DNA of 64,000 nt from Vibrio sp. J1-1 (GTDB lineage: Bacteria; Pseudomonadota; Gammaproteobacteria; Enterobacterales; Vibrionaceae): positions 310,001 to 374,000 of the forward strand of contig NZ_JAKKCM010000004.1 in the NCBI RefSeq assembly GCF_021728395.1, in the 5' to 3' direction. Below the pieces are notes generated by a model. The model made no database searches, was not told the origin of the DNA, and worked only from the letters and a program-made list of their open reading frames with translations. Positions 25,849 through 34,935 of the stretch are shown one piece after another. Positions within the stretch are counted from its first letter, which is position 1, and each line of letters starts with the position of its first letter. Made by a program: the position numbers and the translations under genes.

Positions 25849-28290
25849 TTAAGGGGTGGCAAGCATGATTGTCAGTGCATCGATATCCGCAGGCTCAGGG
25901 GCCTCCTGACGTTGTAAATTACTTTCTATACGAGCTGTGACTTGTGCAAGTTCCTCATCGGAATGCGGCGTGATGTGCTTAATGATGGCGGAGAATACGT
26001 CCAGCGCTTCATGAAGATTGCCGTTATCAAGAGAAATGTAAAAGCTAAGTAGCAATGAGTCCGTATTTATATGATGAGAATAGTCAGCCTGTTGACTTTT
26101 CGGAGCTTGGTACTGATAGAGCAAATCTGCATGGCGGTATAGCGCGTCGTCGAGTTCTGATTCGACCACTGGCTTAGCGATAATATGGTTCACTCCAGCT
26201 TCTGTCATCAGCTCTCGTGTCTCTTTAAATACGTCTGCAGTACAGCCAAAGATGAGAACCGACTTTGTTTCTGAAGCCATTGCTCTGATGGCAGATATCG
26301 CACCAATACCGTCTAACACAGGCATATGGTTATCCATCAATATTAAGTCAAACTGCTGCGTTCTCACTTTCTCTACGGCTAACTGACCGTTTTCAACTCG
26401 AGTGCATTCAAATCCCTTAGCGCGTAAGAACGTCTCCATGATCATGGCATTGGTGGTGTTATCTTCTGCGATTAAGGCGTGTAATCCAATACAGTCCAGA
26501 TTATTTTTGAGGGCCGACGATCCCGTTTCTCCCGGTTCGCAAGGGGTTAATTCAATCTCTACGGTGAACGTGGTACCAATGTTTTCCCTACTTTCAACCA
26601 AGACACCGCCCCCCATATTCTCAGCAATTTCTTTCACAATCGCCAACCCAAGCCCAGTCCCGCCAAAACGTCTGGTTGTCGAAGATTCTGCTTGCTCAAA
26701 TGGGCGGAAAATACGCTTCTGTGCGTCTTCTGGTATCCCGATGCCAGTATCTTTAATCGCAATACTCAACTTAGTCGCACTTTGAGTCTCATGCTCCCTT
26801 AACGTCACCTCAACTTCACCGCGTTCGGTAAACTTGACAGCATTATTTAGCAGATTAAATAGGATCTGGCGTAGTCTTGCTTTATCGTTGTCATACCAGC
26901 GTCCGGATGGTACCTGTGAAACAACACGGAATCGCAATCCTTTCTCTTCACATAAGGTTTGATAGACACTTTTCATACTGCCGATAATAGACTCGATCGG
27001 AAATGGTGAATTAGAAAGTTCAACGTGACTATGCTCGATTTTCGAGTAATCCAGAATCTCGTTAAGCAATGTCATCATGTGATCGCCTGATTCATACAGT
27101 GTACTTAACTGCGTTCTTTGCTCATCGGTTAGCCTGGTCTTTAGTAATATTTGCGCGGTGCCCAAAACCCCGTTCATTGGCGTACGAATTTCATGAGACA
27201 ACGTCGCCAGAAAAGCGGTTTTCGCATTAGTTGATGCCTGCGCTTTTATCTTTTCATGTTCTAGATATATGGTCTTTTCATTAAATTTTTTGATGAGGTG
27301 CCCTATCTCATCTTCACTGTCGTATTCAATATCGATGATTCCCCCCGTTTTCGAATCATCAATCTTTGCCGCTATTTTGAGAATGGGCTCAACGATATAA
27401 CGGTTAAGTAAGTAGTAACCGACCAATACACATATAAGCAAAAACGGGATGATACCGCCTTCTACACTCATCACCTGAGCAAAAACTTGATCGGCTACAC
27501 GCTCTTTCGCATTCACCACTTCCATTCGCCAGTTGAACTCTCCAAAGTGAAGTTCACTAATATACATGCCTTCCCGCAGATGGAAATTATGTTCAATAAT
27601 CACGTTTGAGTTGGCATCTCGAATGTTAACGCCCAGCGAGTATTGATTGGTCTGCTCACGAATAAAATGAAACAAAGCTTCTAGAGAAACATCCACCGTT
27701 GCTACACCAGCAAACTCACCGTCTCTAAAATAAGGTGCAGAAACGGTGATCATTTGAACTTGGGTGAAACTATCAATGTAAACCGAAGACCAGCGCATAG
27801 AGCCTGCTGACGCGTTGGCTGCAACGACATACCAGAGTTCCTTATCGTATCCCGCCGATTCAGGGTTATTGTACGAATGAATTTGATCGATACTGCCATC
27901 CTGATTCTTGTTGAAAAACAGGCTGGTATACTTCCGTTGGTCAGAAAGTTGTTCAGGCTTTGGCCACAAACCACCGCTAACAATCATGTCATCGCTTAAA
28001 CGTAAGATTTGAGGAATAGTCGTACTGAAAGAGCCGGTTTGATTGGGGCTTTGAGCCAGGCCTACTAGGCTGTTAAGGACACTGGTTGATGTAAGCAGCG
28101 GTTCTTTAATCTGAGAAGCTAAAAGTTGTGTTCGTAAATCGAGGTTTTGTTCTAGTTTTTCACGTACAGGCGGCTCAAGCACAAAGTACACCACCGAGCC
28201 AACCGTTGCGATAAAGAAGCAGAGGTAGAGCGTAAGTGCGAAAATACTTTTTCTGCGAAGTGACGAGCGAATTTCCATAGGTGTTAACAA
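25849..28290 (-). CDS. Hybrid sensor histidine kinase with extracytoplasmic Cache domain
   Basis: An 813-aa membrane kinase. TM1 is about residues 16-38, a dCache-type sensor about 40-270 (ELWYVVAANASAG, ITVSAPYFRDGEFAGVATVDVS), TM2 about 278-296, then a HAMP-like linker, HisKA with H366 (LSHEIRTPMNG), HATPase (NLLNNAVKFTERG, DTGIGIPEDA, GTGLGLAI) and a receiver domain (LIAEDN, LILMDNHMP). A short C-terminal segment (~735-813) may be a degenerate Hpt-like helix bundle. TTG 28290 has AGGGA 5 bp upstream; ATG 28278 is the alternative start. There is no partner regulator next to it. Confidence 0.9.
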   Translation of the reverse strand: MLTPMEIRSSLRRKSIFALTLYLCFFIATVGSVVYFVLEPPVREKLEQNLDLRTQLLASQIKEPLLTSTSVLNSLVGLAQSPNQTGSFSTTIPQILRLSDDMIVSGGLWPKPEQLSDQRKYTSLFFNKNQDGSIDQIHSYNNPESAGYDKELWYVVAANASAGSMRWSSVYIDSFTQVQMITVSAPYFRDGEFAGVATVDVSLEALFHFIREQTNQYSLGVNIRDANSNVIIEHNFHLREGMYISELHFGEFNWRMEVVNAKERVADQVFAQVMSVEGGIIPFLLICVLVGYYLLNRYIVEPILKIAAKIDDSKTGGIIDIEYDSEDEIGHLIKKFNEKTIYLEHEKIKAQASTNAKTAFLATLSHEIRTPMNGVLGTAQILLKTRLTDEQRTQLSTLYESGDHMMTLLNEILDYSKIEHSHVELSNSPFPIESIIGSMKSVYQTLCEEKGLRFRVVSQVPSGRWYDNDKARLRQILFNLLNNAVKFTERGEVEVTLREHETQSATKLSIAIKDTGIGIPEDAQKRIFRPFEQAESSTTRRFGGTGLGLAIVKEIAENMGGGVLVESRENIGTTFTVEIELTPCEPGETGSSALKNNLDCIGLHALIAEDNTTNAMIMETFLRAKGFECTRVENGQLAVEKVRTQQFDLILMDNHMPVLDGIGAISAIRAMASETKSVLIFGCTADVFKETRELMTEAGVNHIIAKPVVESELDDALYRHADLLYQYQAPKSQQADYSHHINTDSLLLSFYISLDNGNLHEALDVFSAIIKHITPHSDEELAQVTARIESNLQRQEAPEPADIDALTIMLATP

Positions 28291-28330
28291 ATCTTCCCTA
28301 ATATCGATTTATCGTTAATTGATTGGTAAG

Positions 28331-28942
28331 ATGTCCGCAACCAACCAGCCCATGAACAGATGGTATTCTATTTTGAAACTACAAGACATTCTTTCTCTTC
28401 CAGAACTTGATGGAAAACTACTAAACCTAGCGAAGACTCAAGGCTTTGTTACCGCAATGGCATCTGCACCAAATGTATTGATGCCTCAAGAGTGGTTACC
28501 ATTCTTGTGGGGTGGCGAAGAGACAGCGCCTTTTAGTGATGGCGAGCAGTTAGAACTTTACATTGATGAAATTGTACAAGTGTGGAATCAAACTCGCCCT
28601 GCGCTGCTGGACGGAACCTGGGGTTGGCCTGATGGCTGTGCGCTGGATGAAAAAGACATCGTAACGATCACCACTCGCGATTTCTGTGAAGGCGTATTAC
28701 AAGGCTGGCAGTTGGCGCGTGATGATTGGGAAACTCTAATGCCAGAAGAGAGTGAAGATAACGCGCTACTTGGTGGTGTACTGCTTTCTCTGACGATGCT
28801 GTACGATCCAGAAACCACGATCGAAACGCTAGCAGAACAAGGTATGGAAGGGCTTGAGCAATTCGAAGAGATCTTCAATGCGATGCCTGTAATGCTTTGT
28901 GGTTTGACTCAACGCGGCGTGACACTCGCTGAAGCACAATAA
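28331..28942 (+). CDS. UPF0149 (YecA/YgfB-like) family protein
   Basis: A 203-aa cytosolic, acidic protein of the UPF0149 family, seen in the WLPFLWGG, YIDEIVQVWNQ and FCEGVLQGWQLARDDW blocks. It lacks the C-terminal SEC-C zinc motif found in YecA itself. Function is unknown. ATG 28331 is chosen over TTG 28319; neither has a strong ribosome site. It is divergent from the kinase gene, and a terminator follows. Confidence 0.82.
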   Translation: MSATNQPMNRWYSILKLQDILSLPELDGKLLNLAKTQGFVTAMASAPNVLMPQEWLPFLWGGEETAPFSDGEQLELYIDEIVQVWNQTRPALLDGTWGWPDGCALDEKDIVTITTRDFCEGVLQGWQLARDDWETLMPEESEDNALLGGVLLSLTMLYDPETTIETLAEQGMEGLEQFEEIFNAMPVMLCGLTQRGVTLAEAQ

Positions 28943-28978
28943 CTTCATAAAGACGTTCGCAAATAATGAAGATAATAG

Positions 28979-29001
28979 AGCTCTCCACGGAGAGCTTTTT
29001 T
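28979..29001 (+). terminator. Rho-independent terminator of the UPF0149 gene
   Basis: AGCTCTC (28979-28985), CACG loop, GAGAGCT (28990-28996) followed by TTTTT. Confidence 0.85.
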
Positions 29002-29003
29002 GA

Positions 29004-30170
29004 TCAGGTCAAAATGATATGGGGAATATAACGTGCCATATCTTGAGTCACTAGATTACTATCCTCACGAATGGAAATCCCCGCAGCTCGATCATTGACC
29101 AGCCAGCTACCGATAAGCGTATGACTTTGTCCAAACTTCGGTAAGGGGTGGTATTGCTGAACAATATTTTTGCTAGATTCATAAGGCCCTGGTGTTTTCA
29201 CCACGCACTGACCATTTTTAACTATCTCGATATTTGCCCCTTCACGGGAAAACAGCGGCTTAATCACATAGTCTTTTAAGCTTGCTGCTTTGGGATCGTG
29301 TGCAAAATAGGCGGGCAGTAAGTTGGGGTGGTTAGGGAAGCGTTGCCACAGCAATGGTAACAGCGCTTTATTCGAAAGAATGGACTTCCACATTGGTTCT
29401 AACCAATTAACCTTCGCGGTTGCGAGATAAGTGCTGTACGCATCCTCAAACATAAATTCCCAAGGGTAGAGTTTAAACATCCAGCGAATGGCTCGGTTAT
29501 CCGCGTCAACAAACACCCCCTCTTCCGTCACGCCGATATCTTCAACGTAAACAAAAGCCGTCGATAACCCAGCCTCACGGGCGCAATCTTCCAAGTACTG
29601 CACAGTGCCTTTGTCTTCTTCGGTATATTTGCAGCAACTAAAGTGCAGCGTTTGCCCCGGCTGTAATTTGGCAATCTCAGCGAAGCGCTCGATAAGGAAG
29701 TCTTGCAGTATATTGAATTGATCCGCGCTTTGGTGAATACGCCCTTTATTGACCACATCTTCTAGCCACACCCATTGCCAGAATCCGGTTTCGAACAGAG
29801 ATGTGGGCGTATCGGCATTGTTTTCGAGCAGCTTAGCTGGCCCAGAACCGTTATAAGCGAAGTCCATTCGTGAATAGAGAGACGGCTCTTTTCGTTGCCA
29901 TGAAGATGCGACCTGCGACCACATCGATTCAGGAATCGCACATTGAGTCAGCAGTTGCTCACTGCGTACTACTTGGTCAACAATTTCGAGACACATCTGG
30001 TGCAGTTCTTCCGTTGGCGCTTCAAGCTCCTGTTCTATCTGCTCAAGAGTAAATTGGTAGTAAACCGTCTCGTCCCAGTACGGTTGGCCGTACATGGAAT
30101 GGAAGCCAAAACCAAACTGGCGTGCTAGTTCACGCCAGTTTTCCCTTTCTCGGATGTCTCTTCGAAACAT
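29004..30170 (-). CDS. Glutathionylspermidine synthase-like ATP-grasp protein (YgiC/YjfC family)
   Basis: A 388-aa enzyme of the GspS synthetase-like family with an ATP-grasp fold, visible in AYNGSGPAKLLENNADTPTS, CKYTEEDKGTVQYLED, YVIKPLFSREGANIEIV and the closing GSWLVNDRAAGISIRED. There is no amidase domain, as in YgiC and YjfC. The family is predicted to form an amide bond on an unidentified peptide, and polyamine conjugation has not been established for this branch. The frame is open to 30254, but ATG 30170 gives the standard N-terminus and follows the DUF1190 gene by 7 bp. Last gene of a four-gene operon. Confidence 0.85.
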   Translation of the reverse strand: MFRRDIRERENWRELARQFGFGFHSMYGQPYWDETVYYQFTLEQIEQELEAPTEELHQMCLEIVDQVVRSEQLLTQCAIPESMWSQVASSWQRKEPSLYSRMDFAYNGSGPAKLLENNADTPTSLFETGFWQWVWLEDVVNKGRIHQSADQFNILQDFLIERFAEIAKLQPGQTLHFSCCKYTEEDKGTVQYLEDCAREAGLSTAFVYVEDIGVTEEGVFVDADNRAIRWMFKLYPWEFMFEDAYSTYLATAKVNWLEPMWKSILSNKALLPLLWQRFPNHPNLLPAYFAHDPKAASLKDYVIKPLFSREGANIEIVKNGQCVVKTPGPYESSKNIVQQYHPLPKFGQSHTLIGSWLVNDRAAGISIREDSNLVTQDMARYIPHIILT

Positions 30171-30177
30171 AATTCTG

Positions 30178-30747
30178 TTAACCGCCGCGACTACCTGAAA
30201 CCGCTTTGCCAAAGCCGCCTCGGGACATAGCCTGACCAATCGTACCGCCACCACGCTTGTTCAATCGGCTACTCGCAACTTTGGTCGGCTGGTTTCGATA
30301 CGAGCCATAAAACTGCCCGGCACCATTATAGTATTTCGACTTGTAACGGTACATTGGCTCTGAGTAGTAACTCTTGTTGTAGCCCTTCAGATTGCTAAGA
30401 GCGCGACTGAAAAAGAACCCATTGACGAAGGGAACATAGGAGTGATACCGAGAACTGTAATAACAGTCATCTTGGTAGAAGTCATTCTCACACTCATGCT
30501 CTGAAGTATAACGTGGGGCATTTTGCTCCGCTCTAGCCATCGCTTCCTGATAGGCAATCTCACACTGCTCACTGAATCCAGATTCCGATGATTTACACTC
30601 GTCGGCATCAAGGTAGATCGCGCCTTCCGTCGTGGACTCCTGTGTGGCAAGGTAAAAGATACCGCCAAAGGCTGCAAACGGGATAAGTCGGCTGACTTTA
30701 AAGCGCTTATCCATGGATGAACGTTTAACGTTAGAGCTGCGTTTCAT
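30178..30747 (-). CDS. DUF1190 (YgiB/YjfM-like) envelope protein
   Basis: A 189-aa protein with a basic N-terminus and one hydrophobic segment (LIPFAAFGGIFYLA) acting as anchor or signal. The cysteines in ADECKSSESGFSEQCEIAYQ and HECENDFYQDDCYYSS and the Gly/Ser/Tyr-rich C-terminus are typical of DUF1190. The family is found next to YgiC-type ATP-grasp genes in enterobacteria (ygiBC) and could be the modified partner. AGGAG ribosome site at 30751-30757. Function unknown. Confidence 0.8.
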   Translation of the reverse strand: MKRSSNVKRSSMDKRFKVSRLIPFAAFGGIFYLATQESTTEGAIYLDADECKSSESGFSEQCEIAYQEAMARAEQNAPRYTSEHECENDFYQDDCYYSSRYHSYVPFVNGFFFSRALSNLKGYNKSYYSEPMYRYKSKYYNGAGQFYGSYRNQPTKVASSRLNKRGGGTIGQAMSRGGFGKAVSGSRGG

Positions 30748-30755
30748 CGTTTCTC

Positions 30756-31172
30756 CTAATACGTCATGCAGGCGGCATTAAGTACACCGACCGAAACAGA
30801 TACTGCGGCAAGCACGATACCCGCAGGTAACTCGTTGTTCTCAATCCGTTCTGATACTTTTGGCATTAGAATAAAACGAACAATTCCAAACGCAATAAGC
30901 TGCGCTAACAACGCGACGACACCCCAAACCATAAAATCAATAATGCTGATTGAGTTTTTCGCCGCTCCTGCAATTGCTAGACAGTAACCAAGAAAAGCGC
31001 CACTTAACGCCACCGCTGCTGCGGTATTTTGCTCTTCTTTGATAAGTTGCCATTCATCATAAGGTGTCAATTTTATATAGACGAATTTGAACGCCAAAAC
31101 GAAAACAATCGACACTGAGAAGTAGAGTAAGAAATAGGGAAATCCCGCTAACAAGTCTGCGATGATGTGCAT
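30756..31172 (-). CDS. DUF350 (YjfL-like) inner-membrane protein
   Basis: A 138-aa protein with about four hydrophobic helices and the DUF350 pattern NTAAAVALSGAFLGYCLAIAG, with a second half GIVLAAVSVSVGVLNAACMTY. ATG 31172 overlaps the stop of the K+ channel gene (TAATG arrangement), so translation is coupled; the longer frame to 31199 is rejected. In enterobacteria yjfL lies with yjfM and yjfC. It probably forms a membrane platform for the operon; function unknown. Confidence 0.82.
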   Translation of the reverse strand: MHIIADLLAGFPYFLLYFSVSIVFVLAFKFVYIKLTPYDEWQLIKEEQNTAAAVALSGAFLGYCLAIAGAAKNSISIIDFMVWGVVALLAQLIAFGIVRFILMPKVSERIENNELPAGIVLAAVSVSVGVLNAACMTY

Positions 31173-32215
31173 TATTTGTCCTTTGTCATTTCGTTCCATG
31201 CAAAATCTTCAATACGTTCATCTGCAATATAAAACAGTTTGCTTTTTGGTGGTACGTCAGTATTTAGGTCCGGATTAAGCTCAATACCACCACCTAAATC
31301 TATGGCAATAAGCGTTGCATGATGATGCTTTTTAATAAAACCAAACAGGTTTTCTATCTTAGTGGTTGGTTGATTTTCAGGATAGATCACGGAGTATTGA
31401 GTCATACCTCGGGTTGAGGCAAGCAATTCCTGGTGCAATGCACTGGAACCTGGGTCCACCGCTGCCTTTGCTAACATTTCGGCTCCGACAGCTGGAATAC
31501 ACTCGGCTTTCGGACAATGCTGGCTCAATAAGCGACCCAGAGCTTCGTCTTTAAAATAGGCGAGCAAGTGTGCGTCAGGGTTCACCGAAGCACAATACAG
31601 TGCCGCAGAAAGCGTAATGTCATCTGACAGGTTATCAACAATAATACAGCTCGCCTCGGCGATGTTGGCGTTTCTCATCTCCTGAGAATCGGTGTAACTG
31701 GTTACTTTGATAAAATGAATCTCACCCGGTAGCGGGTTTTCAATATCCGAACGGCTGCACAGTACGACAGGACGCTTACCAGCCTCTTCATGCTGCAACA
31801 TGCGGATCAGATGCATGGTTCTCGAACCATTCCACCCCAACAATACGATATGGTTTTCCACTCTTACTCTCCGTTTACCGATAATACCCGCTCGCCAATA
31901 TTCCACAGCCGCACCTGCTACACGTCCCAAAAGCGCAGCAAACAGGCTTAACCCTCCCGGAATCACAAACAAGACAACGACCCACTTACCCAAGTCCGTC
32001 ACCGGAGAATGGTCACCATAACCGACCGTACTCGCCGTCACCATCAGGTAATAGATGAAGCTGGAAAAGTTCTCCGTAAGTTCCGTCTCGCCCGCCAGAA
32101 CCAATAACCCCCAAGAGAGGCTGATATATAAAAGGCTAATGACGATAAGGTTGCGGGTACGTAGCTTAAAAAGGTGCGAACTTAACCACTTCTTAACGAC
32201 CAGCCACACTGCCAT
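31172..32215 (-). CDS. Two-TM potassium channel with RCK/TrkA-N domain
   Basis: A 347-aa ion channel subunit. TM1 is about residues 22-41, a pore helix and the selectivity filter TVGYGD are at 63-68, TM2 is about 74-97, and a cytosolic RCK Rossmann domain starts near 113 (HIVLLGWNGSRTMHLIRML) with a C-terminal RCK_C-like part. It should form a ligand-gated K+ channel. It is the first gene of a unit with DUF350, DUF1190 and the ATP-grasp gene, so ion flux and envelope modification may be connected. Confidence 0.88.
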   Translation of the reverse strand: MAVWLVVKKWLSSHLFKLRTRNLIVISLLYISLSWGLLVLAGETELTENFSSFIYYLMVTASTVGYGDHSPVTDLGKWVVVLFVIPGGLSLFAALLGRVAGAAVEYWRAGIIGKRRVRVENHIVLLGWNGSRTMHLIRMLQHEEAGKRPVVLCSRSDIENPLPGEIHFIKVTSYTDSQEMRNANIAEASCIIVDNLSDDITLSAALYCASVNPDAHLLAYFKDEALGRLLSQHCPKAECIPAVGAEMLAKAAVDPGSSALHQELLASTRGMTQYSVIYPENQPTTKIENLFGFIKKHHHATLIAIDLGGGIELNPDLNTDVPPKSKLFYIADERIEDFAWNEMTKDK

Positions 32216-32274
32216 AAGTATTCAGTCCCTAAATTCATTACGTTATTACATAGTAACTCATTGATTGTAAGACA

Positions 32275-32303
32275 CAAAAAAACCAGCCATATTCGGCTGG
32301 TTT
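32275..32303 (-). terminator. Rho-independent terminator of nadA
   Basis: AACCAGCC (32281-32288) pairs with GGCTGGTT (32295-32302). On the minus strand it is followed by a T-rich run, ending nadA transcription before the channel operon. Confidence 0.8.
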
Positions 32304-32333
32304 TTGAGATTCATATTAAGATAACGCGAAAAA

Positions 32334-33395
32334 TTATGCGTTACCCTTTACCTGCATATTAAGCTGTTCTGCGAAATCTAACATGCGGTTTAATGGGATA
32401 AGAGACTTAACGCGAAGCTCTTCATCCACAAAGATTTCATGCTCTTCACCACCTTCACGAAGTGCTTGTTCAATCGCTTTCAAACCGTTCATCGCCATCC
32501 AAGGGCAATGAGCGCAGCTGCGACATGTTGCACCAGCACCTGCTGTCGGGGCTTCGATCAGCTCTTTTTCAGGAACAAGTTGCTGCATCTTAAAGAAGAT
32601 GCCTTTGTCTGTCGCCACAATCATTTGCTTATGCGGAAGCGCTTTCGCCGCCTTGATAAGCTGACTTGTTGAACCCACAGCATCTGCCAGTTCTACCACG
32701 CTTGCTGGTGATTCTGGGTGAACAAGAATTGCAGCATCAGGATAAACGCTCTTCATTTTGCGTAGTGCGTCGGCAGAGAATTCATCGTGGACCACACATT
32801 CACCTTGCCATAGCAGCATGTCTGCGCCAGTCTTGTTCGCAATGTATGAACCTAGGTGACGGTCAGGCCCCCAAATGATCGGTTTATCTTCTGCATCCAG
32901 GTGTTCAACGATTTCAAGCGCAATACTTGATGTTACCACCCAGTCTGCACGCGCTTTAACGGCTGCAGAAGTATTCGCGTAAACCACAACCGTATGGTCA
33001 GGGTGAGCATCACAGAACTCACTAAACTTATCCGCTGGGCATCCAAGATCAAGAGAACACTCCGCTTCTAATGTTGGCATTAGAATACGCTTTTCCGGAG
33101 TTAGGATCTTCGCCGACTCTCCCATAAAGCGAACGCCACCGATGATCAATGTACTTGCCGGATGACGGTTACCAAACTTCGCCATTTCTAGCGAGTCACC
33201 AACAAAACCGCCGGTCTCTTCAGCCAACGCCTGAATTTCTGGATCGGTGTAGTAGTGCGCGATCAGTACGGCATCTTTTTCTTTAAGCAGCTTTTTGATG
33301 CGCTCAATGTAAGACGCTTTCTCTTCATCGCTCAACGGAACGGGTTTTGGAGGGAATGGGTAAACAGTGTCGATTTTATCTAGTATATGGCTCAT
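32334..33395 (-). CDS. nadA: Quinolinate synthase A
   Basis: A 353-aa [4Fe-4S] enzyme that condenses iminoaspartate with dihydroxyacetone phosphate to quinolinate in NAD synthesis. The cluster cysteines are visible in [12 protein letters not shown] and in the C-terminal [23 protein letters not shown] near the N-terminus is also conserved. ATG 33395 gives the usual Vibrio start; an in-frame TTG at 33419 adds an Arg-Ala repeat encoded by AGAGCAAGAGCAAGAGCA. Monocistronic by its own terminator. Confidence 0.94.
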   Translation of the reverse strand: MSHILDKIDTVYPFPPKPVPLSDEEKASYIERIKKLLKEKDAVLIAHYYTDPEIQALAEETGGFVGDSLEMAKFGNRHPASTLIIGGVRFMGESAKILTPEKRILMPTLEAECSLDLGCPADKFSEFCDAHPDHTVVVYANTSAAVKARADWVVTSSIALEIVEHLDAEDKPIIWGPDRHLGSYIANKTGADMLLWQGECVVHDEFSADALRKMKSVYPDAAILVHPESPASVVELADAVGSTSQLIKAAKALPHKQMIVATDKGIFFKMQQLVPEKELIEAPTAGAGATCRSCAHCPWMAMNGLKAIEQALREGGEEHEIFVDEELRVKSLIPLNRMLDFAEQLNMQVKGNA

Positions 33396-33562
33396 TGCTC
33401 TTGCTCTTGCTCTACGCAACTTCCTTTAATCCGCGTATTGTAACCTCGTTAATTTTCAAAAACCAACCTGTAACTAGAATTTCTAGCGGTCTAGCCGTAT
33501 ATCTTTGTTCCAATTAACACTTCTATTGTTTTATCTAACCATTACGCTGAACCCATAAAAGA

Positions 33563-33585
33563 AAAAGGAGCCAGAAGCTCCTTTT
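33563..33585 (-). terminator. Rho-independent terminator of the tol-pal operon
   Basis: AAAAGGAGC (33563-33571) with GCTCCTTTT (33577-33585). Read leftwards, T-rich sequence follows, 20 bp after the cpoB stop. Confidence 0.85.
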
Positions 33586-33606
33586 AAACATAATCAAAGA
33601 CAGTGA

Positions 33607-34365
33607 TCACAGCTTAGATGCAGCAATTTTCGCTGAGGCACTATTTGGATACTCATCGACCACTTGCTGATAAAACTTCTTCGCCTGCTCTGCATTGTTG
33701 TTACGCTCAGCGATATCGCCTAGTTTAACCAATGCATCCGCTCGCTTGTTAGAATCTTTGTAAGAAACCACCGCAACAAAGCTTTTTGCAGCTTCTTTAT
33801 CCTGCTTCTTAGCGTAATACAATTGGCCTAACCAATAATGTGAGTTTGCTGAGTAGGTAGAGTCAGGATAATCCTTCTGGAATTGCTGGAATGCAGCAAT
33901 TGCACCAGCGTAATCACGCTTTTTAAGGATAAGATCCACAGCGTCTTGGTAAGCCGTTTGCTCATCAGCATTCGGTGTGTACTGGCCACCCGATTCTGCT
34001 GGCTGCGTCTCTTGAGAGACGGGCGCTGACTTCATCTCACCACGCATGCGATCAAGCTCAACGAATAGCTCTCTCTGTCTCTGAAGCATTTGCTTCATTT
34101 CATGGTTGTTTCGTTCCAACTGACCTCTTAGTTCACTGATCTCTCGTGACATTTGGTCAATTTGCTCTTGCATTTGGAACTGAAGTCGGCTGCGACTTTG
34201 CAGCAGCCGTTCTAATCGTTCGACATCCGTTTCGGATGAACGACTCTTAGAAACTGAGGATGTGCTGTTGAGATCAGATACTGGAGCTGGTGCAGCGAAC
34301 GCAAAGCTCGCTGCACTTGCCAGTAACGTAAGCGCAACAGCGCGCTTAGTGTTACTGAACAACAT
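33607..34365 (-). CDS. cpoB: Cell division coordinator CpoB (YbgF)
   Basis: A 252-aa periplasmic protein: signal peptide (1-24, cleaved after ASFAFAA), an N-terminal coiled coil (~50-110, rich in Gln/Arg/Glu) for trimerisation, then three TPRs (~135-250, with YWLGQLYYAKKQDKEAAKSF). CpoB links the Tol system with peptidoglycan synthesis by PBP1B at division. It is the last gene of the operon, 15 bp after pal. Confidence 0.94.
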   Translation of the reverse strand: MLFSNTKRAVALTLLASAASFAFAAPAPVSDLNSTSSVSKSRSSETDVERLERLLQSRSRLQFQMQEQIDQMSREISELRGQLERNNHEMKQMLQRQRELFVELDRMRGEMKSAPVSQETQPAESGGQYTPNADEQTAYQDAVDLILKKRDYAGAIAAFQQFQKDYPDSTYSANSHYWLGQLYYAKKQDKEAAKSFVAVVSYKDSNKRADALVKLGDIAERNNNAEQAKKFYQQVVDEYPNSASAKIAASKL

Positions 34366-34380
34366 GAGGAATTCCTCGAA

Positions 34381-34905
34381 TTAGTATACTAGAACCGCAC
34401 GACGGTTTTTAGCGTACACTTCATCTGATTGACCCAGAAGAAGTGGCTTCTCTTCACCGTAGCTAACGATTGAGATTTGGTCTGCCTGAACACCTAGAGC
34501 TTGTAGGTAGTTAGCAACCGCTTGTGCACGACGCTCACCTAGCGCAATGTTGTACTCTGGAGTACCACGCTCATCAGCATGACCTTCGATAGTTACGCGT
34601 AGTGATGGGTTTTTGCTTAGGTAAGCTGCATGAGCCGCTAACATCTCTTCGTAATCACCTGCAATTGTTGAGTTATCAAATGCGAAGTAGATAGTTTGCG
34701 TTTCGCGTAGCGCTTGCTCTTTCAGCTCTTGCTCAGTCAATTGACCCGCTTGATCCATAGGCGATACGACTGTTGTTTCAACAGCACCGCTTTGGTTAGT
34801 TGCATCACCAGTGCTTGAAGCAGCGTCGTCACTTGAGCTACACGCTGTCATAGCCATAACTGGAAGCGCGATTAGTAGCCCTTTTAGAACCTTGTTAAGT
34901 TGCAT
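34381..34905 (-). CDS. pal: Peptidoglycan-associated lipoprotein Pal
   Basis: A 174-aa outer-membrane lipoprotein. The signal peptide ends in the lipobox MTAC. The OmpA-like domain (~70-174) has the peptidoglycan-binding residues in [16 protein letters not shown]-like context (here [18 protein letters not shown]) and [15 protein letters not shown]. It tethers the outer membrane to peptidoglycan and binds TolB. Confidence 0.96.
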   Translation of the reverse strand: MQLNKVLKGLLIALPVMAMTACSSSDDAASSTGDATNQSGAVETTVVSPMDQAGQLTEQELKEQALRETQTIYFAFDNSTIAGDYEEMLAAHAAYLSKNPSLRVTIEGHADERGTPEYNIALGERRAQAVANYLQALGVQADQISIVSYGEEKPLLLGQSDEVYAKNRRAVLVY

Positions 34906-34935
34906 CTTATTTTCCTTTATTAATCTATCTTATTA

